A DNA stretch of 64,000 nucleotides from Myrica gale (Eukaryota; Streptophyta; Magnoliopsida; Fagales; Myricaceae): contig OZ005617.1 of assembly GCA_963930655.1 (NCBI GenBank), forward strand, positions 15,838,068 to 15,902,067. Reading direction: 5' to 3'. Under the pieces are notes generated by a model that saw nothing but the letters and a program-made list of their open reading frames with translations, did not search any database and had not been told where the DNA came from. Position 1 is the first letter of the stretch. Each line of letters opens with the position of its first letter. Made by a program: the position numbers and the translations under genes. Below are positions 10,201 to 22,640 of this stretch, one piece after another.

Positions 10201-13200
10201 CTAGATATCACAGCATGGATCTTAATGACAAATTTACAGTTGTATTTGTAGTCCTTGCAGCCTATGAATCAATCCATAAGTTGTACAGTGGTCATCCAGA
10301 GTGAATATCTGTGCATGATATCGAGGCTGGAACATGATTGTACATCTTAAGGCAGAATTTGCATAAACTCACCTGCAACATTGCCATGAGCATGGTAAGG
10401 AGTGCATAAGAACCTATTCCACCAGAATATACCTGCACACTTTAGAGAATTACTAATCAGACAGACTCAAATTGAACTTTTACCAGAGAATAGTAGAAAC
10501 TCATACCTCATTCAGTTCCCTTTGCTGCAAAAATACCTTCAAGATCAAACACAGCGGCCTTAATGGAGGCCACTTTGACACTCCATCCTGAGACAGAAAC
10601 AATATACGGCACCATAAGTTAGATGCAAAAAGCCTAAAAGTACGTAAAACATTGTTTGGAAAACTTCAGCACACTTGATGTAGTGTGGCCTCTATCACCA
10701 GATTTAGAATGACCTCATTATAAACATTATAGTACTAATTACAATTAAAAATGAAGTTAGGACCAAAGATACAACACATAATGCAACCAACCTTAATAAA
10801 GTCAGCAGCTTTGGGTCCATTTAGCGCGTCAAAACTATAAACCAAGAAAGCAAAATATTTAAAACCGTCATGTCAGCAAATTATTGTACATACTAATCAA
10901 GTAAATTCTGTCATCATAATGCAAATACAATGAGAAACAACGTGAATATGCCAAACGAGATATTCCACAATGTCATTGACCATTGAATATCAAACACAAT
11001 TTCAATACATGCTACACCAAGCACTAATGAAATTTTAACCTACTTAGAGCTCATAACAGTTCTAGTTGAGAATTATCATCTCCCTCTCCTCTCACTAAAT
11101 GAAAAACATGTGGTTTATTAAAAATGCAGCTCCTAAATTTTGTATGTCAAGAAGTTTAACTTACCTAAGGCTTCTACAAGACTTGCACAAACTTCAAAGA
11201 CTAGATGCAATGTCAGAAGCCTATGCCTAATACAAAAGACTGCTTGTTGGACAGGCAGTAGCATTAGAACTCTCCGGATTGGTTAAAGAGCACGTTGGGT
11301 GGGATTGGGTGGGTAATGATGGAGTTGCACGAGTGCCAGATCCTACTTGATTTCTTACTACATGAAAATGGGCTTCACATGTGATTCCAAGGAACTCCTA
11401 TTATAAAATTGCCTAGTCCTATTCGAGTATAGAGTAGATGTAGATACCACTTCCTTGGGATGCTATAAATGATAGCAACATTCACCTAGTAAGTCTATGT
11501 GCAGCTCAAGAACTACAGTGATACATACACCCATGAGTCTTCTATTCCCCAACTGATACATACACCCATCAAATACCCGACATAACATGGATAATCTGGT
11601 TTAAGAAAAATATCTTCAGATTTTTACCAATGAGCAAATAAAGTGTATTAACCAAACATCAGTGTATTTTCAAAAAGTTTCAACACATTGTTTGCCATTG
11701 GATATGCCACAAAATGCTAAAGCCCTTGGGTGCTTAAAATTCAAACATTGGACTTTTTTCCAATTTATTTGCAAAGTACCAAAATGCAAACCTCCACTAG
11801 GAGGGAAAAATCACAGGATTTTAAAAGGTTGGAAACAGTGCCCTCTTATCCGTTCGCTTGTCTCTTCTCTCTAAGATTAAAGTTTGGTAAAAAGCAAATA
11901 AATTAGAATATGCTTTACCTGAAACAAAATACTTAATTCACAAAATCAACAAGTATTAAACTGCAATTTAACAGCCAAACCCTAACATGAAACATAAATC
12001 ACACATAACTAGTTCTGAAATTCAACTCCAACTTGAAGGAGTTAAACCTTATATCAAATGCAACACCACTTGTCTTTTCAACAAATTTGACAATGGGGAC
12101 ACGAGCCTTCCCAATCACCTGAGAAATTGGAAAAGATTTTAGATAACAAATTTTCAATCTAACAATATTTGATCGTCCAAAGAACATCCAGTTGAGGCAT
12201 TCTTGATTGAGAAAAAATAACTCCCTCTGGGCACAAAGAGACTCCCACCTGTATGTTTTTTGCCATACCCCTCTGTGACAATGCCCTAGAAAGAGCCAGC
12301 AAACCTTTTTGTGGGTGTTCAAGACCTGAATCCAGAATCACAACCTACAAAGAGCAATCAGACAAATGTCTAAATATGGTTTACCAGGTACCACACTTTC
12401 TTTATCTGTAAAAAGATCACACTTCTTTATACAGAAAGATTGGTCATCTAAGCTAGGTAGGCCAACATAAGAAAATTTATGAACGTTTGTCATTTACTTG
12501 AAAACATAAATGATTCCTCACTTTTAGGAGGAAGCATGAACTTTTGGATTGTTAACTGCCAAATACAATTAGTCCTTTAAGTTTAAAACCTATCATACAA
12601 GCAAGAAAATTACAGATTTGAATCCATATGATACAAAATTAACTAGCATTTAGGCTTTGTTGCCCTCAGATGAGTTGAGAACATAGAAATGCATGACAAA
12701 AGATCACTTCCTACAATTCTATGATAGCAGAAAACAACATACTTACATCAATATCGCTGGTTGGAAGATAAAGCCCTGTCTTGAATGAACCAAAAACTTC
12801 TACCTAGAAAACAACAGTCATGACACAACCCTGCCACATTCAGGCTTGTACATAAATGAAACAGCTAGGGTTGGGTGAGGAGAAGAGAGAAAGATAGCCA
12901 AACGCACCTTGGAGTGGGGCCATATGTGTTTAATAACATCAAAAACACATTTTACTGCTGTACTGCGAGCAGCTTGCTCTTCTGGAGTTGGAGATAGGAA
13001 ATCGCAGAAATCCACAATCTCTGCAATATCCAGCATCAAGAACCATTTATAACGCAACAACCGTATTGAATATTCATAAAAGAGGATGCCAAGCACCCAC
13101 ATACAACAGATCTTTTTCTAACCCCACTCTATTCCAAACCGTAACTTGGATGTTTAATGGCCCATATCAGCCCACAAAATATACGGTTTAACCTAGCTCA

Positions 13201-14128
13201 CATTTTAAAGAGACTTAAATTATCTCTCCCTCCCCCTCTCTCTCCTTCCTTTTGTGTCCGAGGGCTTAATGTCTCTAATGGTAATATCTGAAGAGCATTC
13301 ACTTCCCCATAAAACAGAGCACCCACTTGCCAAAAGAGCATATGCATGCCTATGGATAAGTGTCCAGCCCTCTCATAAGCACAAAGTAGTTGACCAGGAA
13401 CGGTAGTCCTCAACACCTCAGAACAAAGGGGCCACGAAAAAAACAAGCTAACAGAACGATTGCCCTATAGTTTTTAGCTTTGAAAACGTTAAGTAATCCT
13501 ACTCATTATGACAGTTTTCAAAACAAAATAGCAACTAGAAATTCCTGCATATAATGGTGGGAATTTCAAGGCCTCAATCAGAGAATAACGGAACGACAAA
13601 AAGAAATTTTAAGATAAAATTATTGAATATTATTTCAGGAAAACAGTAACTTTAATATAACTCAAAAAGAGTCCAATTCAAAGCAAATAAAACACGGTAC
13701 ATTAACTTTTTTTGTTCTTCATCTTGAACTACACAAAGTCGTAACACATCAGAGTCTTGAAGAATTCAAAGTTAACTACCTTTATGGAGCTGAAGCATAG
13801 GGCTTTTGAACTTAAAATTCCCCCGGAACCAACCCCTCTCGAGCCTCGGCGTCCCAGCTTCCCAAGACGGCGTCTTCGCCTCTTGAGCCGGCGTAGCAGA
13901 AATAGACTCGGAGTTGTCGACGCCGCCTGCGCCGACGTCTAGAGAGAAGAAATCAGGTGTGGCGGTCTCACGGGAGTCGGAGTTGAGAGTGGTGAGAGAG
14001 ATCTCGTTGCGGAAGACGGTGTAGGGCTCGAGATGATCGGACGGCGGGGATTTATCGGCGTTGGAAAGAGATAGAGGGCCTAGGGTCTCATAAACATAGG
14101 TTTGGGTTTCGGTCGTGCATTCCTCCAT
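7224..14128 (-). CDS. Non-canonical poly(A) RNA polymerase, TRF4/5 (PAPD5/7) type
   Basis: Thirteen exons, read in descending order: 14128-13780, 13020-12908, 12803-12747, 12344-12249, 12118-12048, 10834-10792, 10587-10507, 10432-10373, 9483-9433, 9130-9033, 8914-8866, 8404-8360, 7712-7224. All joins keep frame and use GT/AG borders, giving about 533 residues. The nucleotidyltransferase signature is GSFKTGLYLPTSDID (about 159-173), with catalytic Asp171 and Asp173 and a likely third acid in AFDI near 227. The central domain contains GGIGSYALLTMLMAMLQ. The PAP-associated domain follows with EHNLGVLL and FFDFYGRKLNTSDVGVSC. The C-terminus is rich in Lys/Arg (KKRKASRKEKSSKK), consistent with nuclear or nucleolar location. 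Family members add short oligo(A) tails to nuclear RNAs for exosome decay; that role is inferred from the family. An in-frame ATG at 14185 would add 19 residues. Confidence 0.92.
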
Positions 14129-14185
14129 TGGCAGCAATTTCAATTTGGAGATTGAGCAGGTTTCCGGTGAAAAGGGGTTTATCAA

Positions 14186-14721
14186 GTCGGAAGAAAGTGA
14201 TTGGAATTCTTTGGAGGGTTTTTAGCTTGGGCACTTTGCTAGGGTTTTTCTGTGTACAGCACCAATTGCTTTTAGTGATTTAGGTAATCTTTTTATTTAT
14301 TTGTGTAATTTATTGATTTGTATTTTCTTTGGGAATTAACTCTTTCTTCTATTCATAATTTCATGCTGTGCATTTGAATGATCCGAAAATGGAGTAAAGG
14401 ACAACTTTAGCATTTCTAAACCTTACTTAAAAAAAAAAAAAAGACTTACTAACTAAAAAAACCTTTATAATCCTTGCAGCTATTTTTTTTCCAAATCAAA
14501 TGGGTAGTAATTCATCATATCAACTTTCATAGGTCTCTTTCAAATTATGAGTCTAAGGATGATTAACGGTGATGTAGGTATCGGTTTGGACATAATCGGC
14601 ACCGACACCGTTAATCACGATGAGGATAATTTAACACCGATACGGGCACTGATTGGCTACAAAACCGATTATTGCTAGTGTCAGTTTAACCATCGTCATC
14701 ACTGTGTGACCTTAAAAAAAT
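14186..14721. other. 5' flank of the poly(A) polymerase gene
   Basis: Contains the probable 5'UTR and promoter of the minus-strand gene ending at 14128. The part from about 14560 has several ACCGxTAAT-like strings that recur, rearranged, near 15830-15900, which suggests remnants of one mobile element split by later insertions. Not proven. Confidence 0.35.
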
Positions 14722-14949
14722 GATAAATGCAAAATCAGTCCATGTACTATACGCAAAAATCGATTTAGTCCCCGTGATATGAAAATCATAAATTTAATCC
14801 CTGTAATTTCAGAAAGTGATAAAATCAGTCTCTGATGGAGGACCAACGACAAACGAAAATAGAATCACAGGAACTAAATTTATGATTTTCATATCACATG
14901 GACTAAATCGATTTTTACGTATAGCACATGGACCAATTTTGCATTTATC
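14722..14949. mobile_element. Foldback MITE with long terminal inverted repeats
   Basis: The first roughly 88 bases (GATAAATGCAAAATCAGTCC...) pair with the last roughly 75-88 bases (...GCATTTATC) at about 90% identity, leaving a short centre. There is no coding capacity. A-rich strings flank both ends and could be a degenerate target-site duplication. The terminal sequence and long arms look like Mutator-type MITEs, but the superfamily is not settled. Confidence 0.75.
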
Positions 14950-14959
14950 CCTAAAAAAA

Positions 14960-15341
14960 GGTTAAATACACTTTGCCCCTCTTATCTTAGGGTCATTTAC
15001 ACTTTGCACCCGATGTATTATTTTTGACACATTGGACCCATAATGTTATACATTTTTTCAATTTGGACCTCGTACCCAAATTGCCCATCAATTTAGACGG
15101 ATTCCGTCAAAAATGTTACACATTGCCCCCTTATCTTTAGGGGGTATTTACACATTGCTCCCCTTATCTTTGGACATTTTTACACATTGCATCTCACGTT
15201 TGGATGGAATCCGTCTAAATTGACGGACAATTTGGGTACGGAGTTCAAATTGAAAAAAATATGTAATATTATGAGTCCGATGTGTAACAAATAATATATC
15301 GGGATGCAAAGTGTAAATGACCTCAAAGATTGTATTTAACC
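14960..15341. mobile_element. Second foldback element with about 140-base inverted arms
   Basis: Begins GGTTAAATACACTTTGCCCC and ends ATTGTATTTAACC. The two arms (about 14960-15110 and 15200-15341) are imperfect inverted copies sharing TTTACACTTTGCA, CAATTTGGACC/GGTACGGAGTTC and the GACGGATTCCGTC centre. A further internal tandem of TTACACATTGC-type strings lies in the loop. It sits only 10 bases from the previous foldback element, with an A-rich string on each side. Confidence 0.75.
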
Positions 15342-16379
15342 AAAAAAACCACACTTTGCAGCTCATCAACAAACCTGAGACCACAGCCAACTCAAGCCTC
15401 AAATCCACACACCACAACAACTCCTCCACACGCCACAACAAACTCAAGCCCCAAATCCACACACCACAGTAGCTCATCCTCATTTTCCATATAAAAACCA
15501 TCATAGAAGTGTCATTGCAGAAGAAATCTATGAAAAATATAAATAAAAAACTCATCACATACCACACCATTGCAGACGTCCAAGAGGGAGAGTCATCAAC
15601 CGAGAGAGGGAGAGCCTTTAGCACTCAACTGAGAGAGGGATTGAGTGAGTAGAGAGAGAGAAAGAGGCAGGATAGGGAGAGAGAGAGAGGTGGACAAGTT
15701 CTGCTCGTCCAGCCTCGAAGACCAGGCAGACGTCGACATTCCCTTTAAGTGGAGAACGACACCGTTTTTTATTTTTTATTTTTAAAAAAGCCTCAAATGG
15801 GGTCAGTTGTTTGCTTATTAGCGGGCAGTTATCGGCGACGGTAACCACACCGCTAATCTGTGCAAATGCACACCGGCACCGATAACCGGCGGTGGCGGTC
15901 AAACATTTGCACAGCTCTAGTCTAACATCCGAGTGAATGGATGGGTGAGCAAAAGGATGACATAAAAGGACCTAATTCAATCTCTAGCATTCAAACTAGA
16001 CCTGAGGAATTAGCTCCCGATCAAACAAATGTACTACAGTCAGATGATGAGCTACTGCCTTGCCTAAATAGGATCTTGTGAAGAGATAAGCTCTCTGTAT
16101 ATTGTATAGAGGGAGCTTTCATGGTGGAGAACTACGACCCTAAGACCAATTGAATCTCATGACAACTTCAATATTTTTTATAAAAAAAACATTACATCAA
16201 ATCTCACTCTTTATTTTTTAACAAATTCTAATATACTTTTTATTAAGAAAAAATGATCAAATCTTCCCTCTCCTTAATTTTTAACAAATTCCAATAAAAA
16301 TTATTTTATAATCAAACATTTTAAAACTCATTTCCACGCACCAACGTGAACAGTAACGTTTAACCCTTTATAAGCTCTA
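15342..16379. other. Gene-free interval with element debris
   Basis: No gene is supported. GC-rich ACCGATAACCGG-type strings at 15830-15900 end in TTTGCACAGCTCTA, the kind of terminus seen in plant hAT elements. A GA-rich tract (15630-15690) precedes it. Confidence 0.35.
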
Positions 16380-16812
16380 ATTTCTTGAGTTTCAAGGCTA
16401 TTTAATAGGGGAATGAACTTGGTCTTTGCTGGGGCATGTTTAGTACATTGTACCTGGTCCTTTAGCTATTTTTGGCTGCCTCTAGTAGTCAAAGAAGTCT
16501 AATTTCGTGGGAACATGTTATGGTAATATTTATGTGGCTTTAAAGCTATAGTTATGGCTTTCCTATTCTTGGAGGGATGTTCTAAATATTTAGATGGTCA
16601 TTTCCGCGTGAACAATAACTTCGAATTCAATATTGATTTTTCAGATCATTTGAGAGGTCTTGTGTTCCTCTTGGTTCTTCAAAGAACTCTTTGAACTTAT
16701 CAAGTTCATCTTGTGGCGTTTAAGGCTCAACAAATCTTGTCTTCACGATCTTGGGGTTTCAATCCATCATTGTTATCGGGTTTCATCACAATTGTTGGTG
16801 GAGTTCATATCA
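16380..16812 (+). mobile_element. Gypsy-type LTR relic
   Basis: From about 16556 the sequence matches 52632-52934 in order: TATTCTTGGAGGGATGTTC, the TTCGAATTCA region, GAACTTATCA, GTGGCGTT and the end TTCATATCA. At 52 kb this follows a gypsy pol C-terminus, so both are probably the 3' parts of LTRs of one family. The copy here has no internal coding region, which fits a solo or truncated LTR. Confidence 0.5.
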
Positions 16813-18046
16813 CTGGGCCTATGGGGATCAGGCTCCCATAGGCCCATACCAACTTATAATAAAAAATAATAAAAACAATTTTTTTTTACATGTAATAATT
16901 ATTTTTGACCGGTCCAATGGGGGCGGCCGCCCAGGGATAAGTCAGACCCTTCCTTTTTTTTGGTAGACCCTTCTTCAACTCGGTCAAATACACTTCGAAT
17001 GAAAAACTAGTTAAGATTGCCCATTCTCAAACTCTTCTAAAACGCGTACTTAAGTTTTTCAGGTGATGTTTGGGAGAAAATTTTGAGACTTTTATCTTTT
17101 TATGGGATTTTGTAAAAAATATTTAAAAAATTTTAAAAGTAAATAATACAACAGCTAGTATTCTGAAATTGAGTATTTATGAAAAGTGTCCACTTAAAAA
17201 ATCTCACAACGTGGGAATGAATTTATTAGTGGAAAACTTTCAGATGCATTTATTATAATGCAATGCATGAAAGCTATGGTGCACTACAAGCGCGTGAATT
17301 GTAGGCGCATATGAGGCTCAACAAATTGAAGATCTGAGCCAAAGATAACCAAAGAGGACATAGATGAGATAATTGAGATCCATCCACCATGAAGCCCTAT
17401 ACTTAAAAAAAGAGTGTCAAGCTTTTTATTTCTCCTCCTTGGGTTGAATGCTCTTAGACAATAATAATAGTAATAAAAATACTTCAGGTAAGCAGTAATC
17501 TCCTACTAAAGTTCGCTCCACCCAAGCATACATATCCTGAAGCAGTATTCTCAACCAATAGGTAGTATTCGATGTGATCTCATAAATTTTGCTCCGCCAA
17601 TCAAGTATTCTGGGCGGAAAGTCAGTTTATGAATCCTGTTTTACTGGTAATTATACCAAATCATATCTAATTTTAGGTTTGCTATTAATAAACGTGTTTG
17701 TTTTTGTAAAGCCTCCATTTATAACGTTTTGAGCTGTAAACATGGGGTTTTGGGCTTCTTGCTTTGTATTTGAGCTTTAGTGGTTAAGAGCTAAGAGTGC
17801 TTCACTACCTCATATGGCTCTTAAACTAGCTATCACTCCTAATCCCCCATAAAGGAGGATGATTCACAGGTATTCCACCGGAGTACTGCATAAGTTGTTC
17901 TCTCAAAGTTCTCCCCTAAAACACACCTATATTGTCTAAATGTGGGGTAGCTTTTCCAGCGCCCCTTGTGACTCCCCTACATATCACATTCCAAGGCACA
18001 TTAATTCCGCTTTCATTGAAAGCAACAGCAACAGTTCCGATTCAAC
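16813..18046. other. Gene-free interval upstream of the RING-H2 gene
   Basis: A 12-base perfect hairpin (16814-16825 with 16835-16846, GGGCCTATGGG core) borders the LTR relic. Nothing else was recognised. The last few hundred bases should contain the RING gene promoter, but no clear TATA box stands out. Confidence 0.35.
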
Positions 18047-18439
18047 ATGTATCCAATACCTTCTTATCGTCTTCCTCCTCCTCCGACGCCCACTCACGAG
18101 CTCCTTATATCCCTCTGTTTAGTTTTTGTGATCTTTGTGTGCGCCACGGGTTTGTCCCTATCACATTTAGCAAAAACCGTGCTGTCCCAGAAGGTCTCTC
18201 TCGACCCAAGAAAGCGCGCGCTGGAGAAGCTGCCGCCAATCTCAAGCTATGGAACTCATCCGGAAAAATCTACTCGGAATCACTGCGTGATCTGCTTGGA
18301 GAATTTCGAACCCGGCAACCCGTGCCAAGTATTTCCTGTTTGTCACCACATCTTCCATTCACACTGCATTCGACACTGGTTGATGCTCAAATGGACGTGT
18401 CCAATATGTCGTACTTGTATACTAGATTTAGATGCTTGA
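18047..18439 (+). CDS. RING-H2 finger protein, ATL-like, single exon
   Basis: 130 residues without introns. An N-terminal proline-rich stretch (RLPPPPTPT) is followed by one hydrophobic segment at about 19-38 (LLISLCLVFVIF...), a basic linker, and a RING-H2 domain with every ligand present: C80-x2-C83-x15-C99-x-H101-x2-H104-x2-C107-x10-C118-x2-C121. A tryptophan in the usual E2-contact region is present (HWLMLKWTCP). This order (membrane anchor then RING-H2) is that of plant ATL E3 ubiquitin ligases. The canonical GLD box is not obvious; ALEKLPPISSYG takes its place. E3 activity, substrate and membrane site are inferred from the family. Confidence 0.85.
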   Translation: MYPIPSYRLPPPPTPTHELLISLCLVFVIFVCATGLSLSHLAKTVLSQKVSLDPRKRALEKLPPISSYGTHPEKSTRNHCVICLENFEPGNPCQVFPVCHHIFHSHCIRHWLMLKWTCPICRTCILDLDA

Positions 18440-19841
18440 GCTGCAATTTCTACATGTTTGTAATAGGTAGGACATAATCGCCACTAATGCAAGTTGGGAT
18501 CCAGGATGAAGCCGAAAGGGGGAAGGGAGACACTCGGAGAGGCAGCTAGCTCTAGAAAATACTTCTGCATCTCAAAAGTTCTATAAGCAATATAGCAACA
18601 CCAAGTTCCTCTGATTGTGTTGACAGGGAGTAATGTTGAGTTTTTCCTGTGTTTCTCCATATGAATTGAACCAATGATTGGGTGGAGAATCATCTAACTA
18701 AAGCAGATTGTCGATTGTCATCATTCTGCCACATTCTTCTAAATGTGCTTTCCTTTTCCGCTGGTCTTATCAACTTGTTACCTTTCTAGGCTTTCCACTT
18801 TTTACGAGTCTCTTTCGTCTCTCCGGAGGGTCTGACTTGTCCCTTAGAACATCAACAATGTAGAGGAGTTTTCAAACTTCCTTGATTTTAATGAAAGTGA
18901 GCTGTTTTGACTAAAAAAAACGTAATTACCAAAGCACAGCATGGACAAAGGGAACAAATCAGACTCGGGTTTTCAATACTTAAGATATCAATGACGAATC
19001 CAACCAAAAGAATCACCCTGGTTTCCATGGCTTGGAAAGATGACGAAATAAAATAAGCACAGACAACCTCCTAAACTATGGCAAATGGCATAATAGGCCA
19101 GAACGAACAACAGGTGCCAATGTAGAGTGCAGAGATCATGAATTCTCTATCCGTGTCTGTGTGCGTCTCTCGCAATTTGTTGTTGGCGAATCGATTATCC
19201 GCTCTATCCTGTAACTACTTACACGCTTCAGTTTTCACTTCATCTCACATTGGCCTCAGAGATGTGGAATAGACCTCCTTCTTAGGTACTGTAAAACAGC
19301 TCGAGAAACACAGAAATAAACACAGTTGTCCATCCAGAGCCGTTGGACACCTCCAGAAACCAGTATGGACTAAACTGAATGTCAAAGGATCGATCCGCAT
19401 TCAAAGGGATCAACCTGGATGGCTTAAAAAGGACTCTAAAGGATCTGCATCAATCCGGATTTCCAAGGGAAACTGCGTTACTGCAGTGCAAAGTACTCAA
19501 GTATGGTGTAATTTATTTTATTTTTTACGGGATGCAATTTATTTTGGGGTACAATGTGTTAAGTTTAGTAGTTTTAGGAGCGAATAATAATTTTTGTGAT
19601 AATAGTTAGAAGGTGTAAAGTTTATTTTATTTTTCCCATAAGATAACTATTATCTTTTAGTATTTAAACCATTGGGTGGTCCTGACACATGCCTCTGGTT
19701 AACTTGTAGGTTGGGTACACGAAGTGACCCGACCTTGAGAGCTCCGGAGTTATCAAAAAATAAATAATAAAATATTTAAATCATTTCCTAACAAAAAAGG
19801 ATCGAAAGAGGGGGGGGACCTCCATTGCTTCCCGAACCTGG
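18440..19841. other. Gene-free interval
   Basis: 3' flank of the RING gene followed by AT-rich sequence with only short, unrecognised frames. Confidence 0.4.
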
Positions 19842-20061
19842 GCATGTTTGTTTTCAGGAAATTTCTAGGATTTGCATCAAATTTTCTAACAAACAATCTC
19901 AAAATTACTCCTACACGAATATCAATACAACTCATTATTACCTTTTTTACACACATAAATACAAGTCAACATCTTCTACACGCATGCTAATAAAGTTCAA
20001 ACATCACCTAAATATTTACACTATACTTAGCATCCTGAAAATTTTCTGAAAACAAACATGC
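19842..20061. mobile_element. MITE-like element with GCATGTTTGTTTTC ends
   Basis: Left end GCATGTTTGTTTTCAGGAAA and right end, reverse-complemented, GCATGTTTGTTTTCAGAAAA match over about 30 bases (continuing into TTT-CTAGGAT / TTTTCAGGAT). The interior of about 160 bases is AT-rich and non-coding. A target-site duplication is not clear. Confidence 0.65.
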
Positions 20062-22202
20062 ATGGCATACCCATGCTTCCTGCCTCAGCATATCCTAAAT
20101 CTCTTCTGCAGATTTTCCTTGCACATCCTACCCATCAACTTTCACGCTGGTTCTGTAGCTGATAGTTAATGGCGGAGAGTACTAGTATTCTCCTCGACTA
20201 CAAACTTCGTCGGGTGGTGCGAATGCACACAATGCACAAGACTACGGAGTTCAATTGAACAATTTTGCCCGCAAGAATTTCTCCCATGCAAGCGTTAGCG
20301 CAAGAAACCCTTAGCCAGGAAGATATCCAACATTAGAGAGACTGTTAGGGAAATTACTAAAAATTATAGACTCTGGGAACTGAATCGCGTTCAAGGAAAC
20401 GAACTGAACCCTGTACATTTGCAAACACTTGAATACTCTAATTTTGAAGACTTAACTGGTTTACAGAATCAAACAGATAACTATGCCAGAGACTTTTGAG
20501 GACATGAGCTTTACCAAACTTTCTCAGCATCAAGGTGTTCCAAAACGCAAGTACAGTTGTATCACTTGAGGAAGCACCAATAGGTAAACTTGTTGTAAAT
20601 GGTCAGCATCATTAATAGAACTTAAGACCTCAAAGTAACACCACCCATACTGGCAAGACTTTTGGCAGCCAAATTCTCAACTTTACTGTGCTCAAGAACA
20701 ACTGTAGGACTAAGAAATGTACCTTCCTACAAGCAATTAGAACACCCCCCCACCCCCCAACACCCAAACAAAAAAAGGGAACTAGACCTGCAGACAAAGC
20801 TTCCCCCAAAGCAGACCTTGATCAGGTGCCAGAGGAAATCATCGTAGGCCCATCTATACAATGTCATTTCTTAAGAAGGTTTCTTTGACTCCTGAACCAA
20901 CTGGACTTGCAAAGCTTTCTATAGGCTTTTATTAAAAGAAGAAAGTTACAAGGTTTCAAATACATCCACTAACGTACATACAAGATGGTAATACATTAGG
21001 TACGAAATTGTCGATGAAGCCGTCATTTAGGACTTCAAAATGAAATGGGGAACAATTGACAATGGAAATGGGGAAATTAGCTTGTATCTAATGTAACCAG
21101 GAAAATAAGATCATGCGACATTCTAATCAATCATAATGTAGGCTTTGAGCCAGTGAGCTACATCCCAAATGGCACTTCCTCACTGCATAAAAATTGGGAT
21201 GGGATGAGCTCATGGATTCAAGCACCCCCTAAGTGTATGCAACTGACAACCCCCAAAAAAACTAAAAAGAAGACAAAGAGGACGAGTCAGTTGGCTGATC
21301 CGGAAACAAACCAAAGAGAGTCAAACTGGATCTAAGAAAATAAAAAACCAGACCAGAATTAAAGACCACTCAAATCTGATATTCTGTGTTGGTTGCATCA
21401 ATTCTAGTATATCCTATATGCAAGGTAATACTCAGTCTATGCTCTGATATCGCCTGAAAACTTTATCAACCAAACTTTTTCAATGACTAAAACATAATAT
21501 ACATCCTATTAAGATTGCCGGTCTTCATTTAGCTGGTGAAATTCAAGTATTTTATTAAAATTGAGACGCCTGGGACAAGCAAGTTCAGGATGCAAACGAC
21601 CAAAATCCATACCAACGTGCAACTTAACAAAAAGAAGCGGGACACACTCATATTTAAGCCTGAAGCTGAATACTTATTTCTACCTACACCCTTAATCAAA
21701 TTTCCAATGTCCACATGACTTTGCTCATTCTCCACCAGCAATAACTTCCCAATGGAGGAAAATTCAAGTCACATCCGTATAACTCACACGAAAGCTAATA
21801 TTCTGTCTATTCCTCTCACAACTTGGTCCACCTTATGTCCCCGAGAACCTATCCAATTCATTTTCTCACAGCTTCAATTATCAAATTGGTCATTTCGATA
21901 TGGGGGGTCTACGTTGTTTTTTTTTTTTGTTCTTCAAATTGAAGTATCTTATTAAAATCTGGAACCCATGGAACAAGGAAATATGTACAAATAGCTATAC
22001 GATGCACTCTCAATTTCCAGCTTACGCCAGGTAGAAAACCAAAAGCATCATAGGTATATGAACTGACAGATGCCAAGATAAAAAGCACGAAAATAGTTGA
22101 GAAAATGATTAAAAACTTCTACCATTACGAATTGAGGAATTCACGTACGGAAATAAATACACAGAAAAGAGAAATAGAAAAAAAATCCCAAAAAATTCAA
22201 AA
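20062..22202. other. Gene-free interval with LINE-tail-like strings
   Basis: No gene is supported. Strings such as AAGTATTTTATTAAAATT (21542) and AAGTATCTTATTAAAATC (21942) recur, like minus-strand 3' ends of plant LINEs or SINEs, but no coding part is attached. The end adjoining 22203 should be the 3'UTR of the IF-1 gene. Confidence 0.35.
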
Positions 22203-22640
22203 TTAGGAAGAACCATCTTTGGTGTTACGGAGTCTATAGATTATGCGGCCACGGGAGGAGTCGTAGCGACTGACTTCAACCCTGACTCTATCCCCCGGCA
22301 GTATGCGTATGTAGTTCTTACGGATACTACCAGAAATGTAACCGATAATCATGTCTTGGTTGTCCAAGCGAACCCGGAACATGCCGTTTGGGAGCGACTC
22401 GGTCACCGAACCTTCATGGGTAAATTTCTCTTCCTCCAATTTCCGGGGTGCCCGGTCCGAATTCGGAGACTTCGCTAAAACCAGATGCGGATGAACGGTT
22501 GGAAGCTTGCCGTTGGTGGTTAAAAGTGGCTTCGGGAAATTCTGGCTCTTTGGGAGTGAGAGAGGAAAACGGGTTGCGTTTGGTGGCAGAAGATGAGTGT
22601 GGAAAGCTTGGAGCTGGAGGGAAGGTGAGCTCCATATCAT
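22203..22640 (-). CDS. infA: Chloroplast translation initiation factor IF-1, nuclear-encoded
   Basis: 145 residues from the ATG at 22640. Residues 1 to about 68 are rich in Ser, Pro and Leu and poor in acids, typical of a plastid transit peptide ([13 protein letters not shown]...). Residues 72-137 form a complete IF-1/S1 OB-fold: [51 protein letters not shown] and [13 protein letters not shown], nearly co-linear with bacterial IF-1. IF-1 binds the A site of the small ribosomal subunit during initiation. In many angiosperms plastid infA has been lost and the gene works from the nucleus; this is such a copy. The frame stays open for 62 codons upstream, but that part lacks a targeting profile, so the internal ATG was preferred. 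No intron in the coding part. Confidence 0.93.
   Translation of the reverse strand: MIWSSPSLQLQAFHTHLLPPNATRFPLSLPKSQNFPKPLLTTNGKLPTVHPHLVLAKSPNSDRAPRKLEEEKFTHEGSVTESLPNGMFRVRLDNQDMIIGYISGSIRKNYIRILPGDRVRVEVSRYDSSRGRIIYRLRNTKDGSS

Noticed and set aside
17932-18477. 181-codon frame overlapping the RING-H2 gene
   Set aside because: The +1 neighbour frame at 18047-18439 has a complete RING-H2 domain; this frame has no motif.
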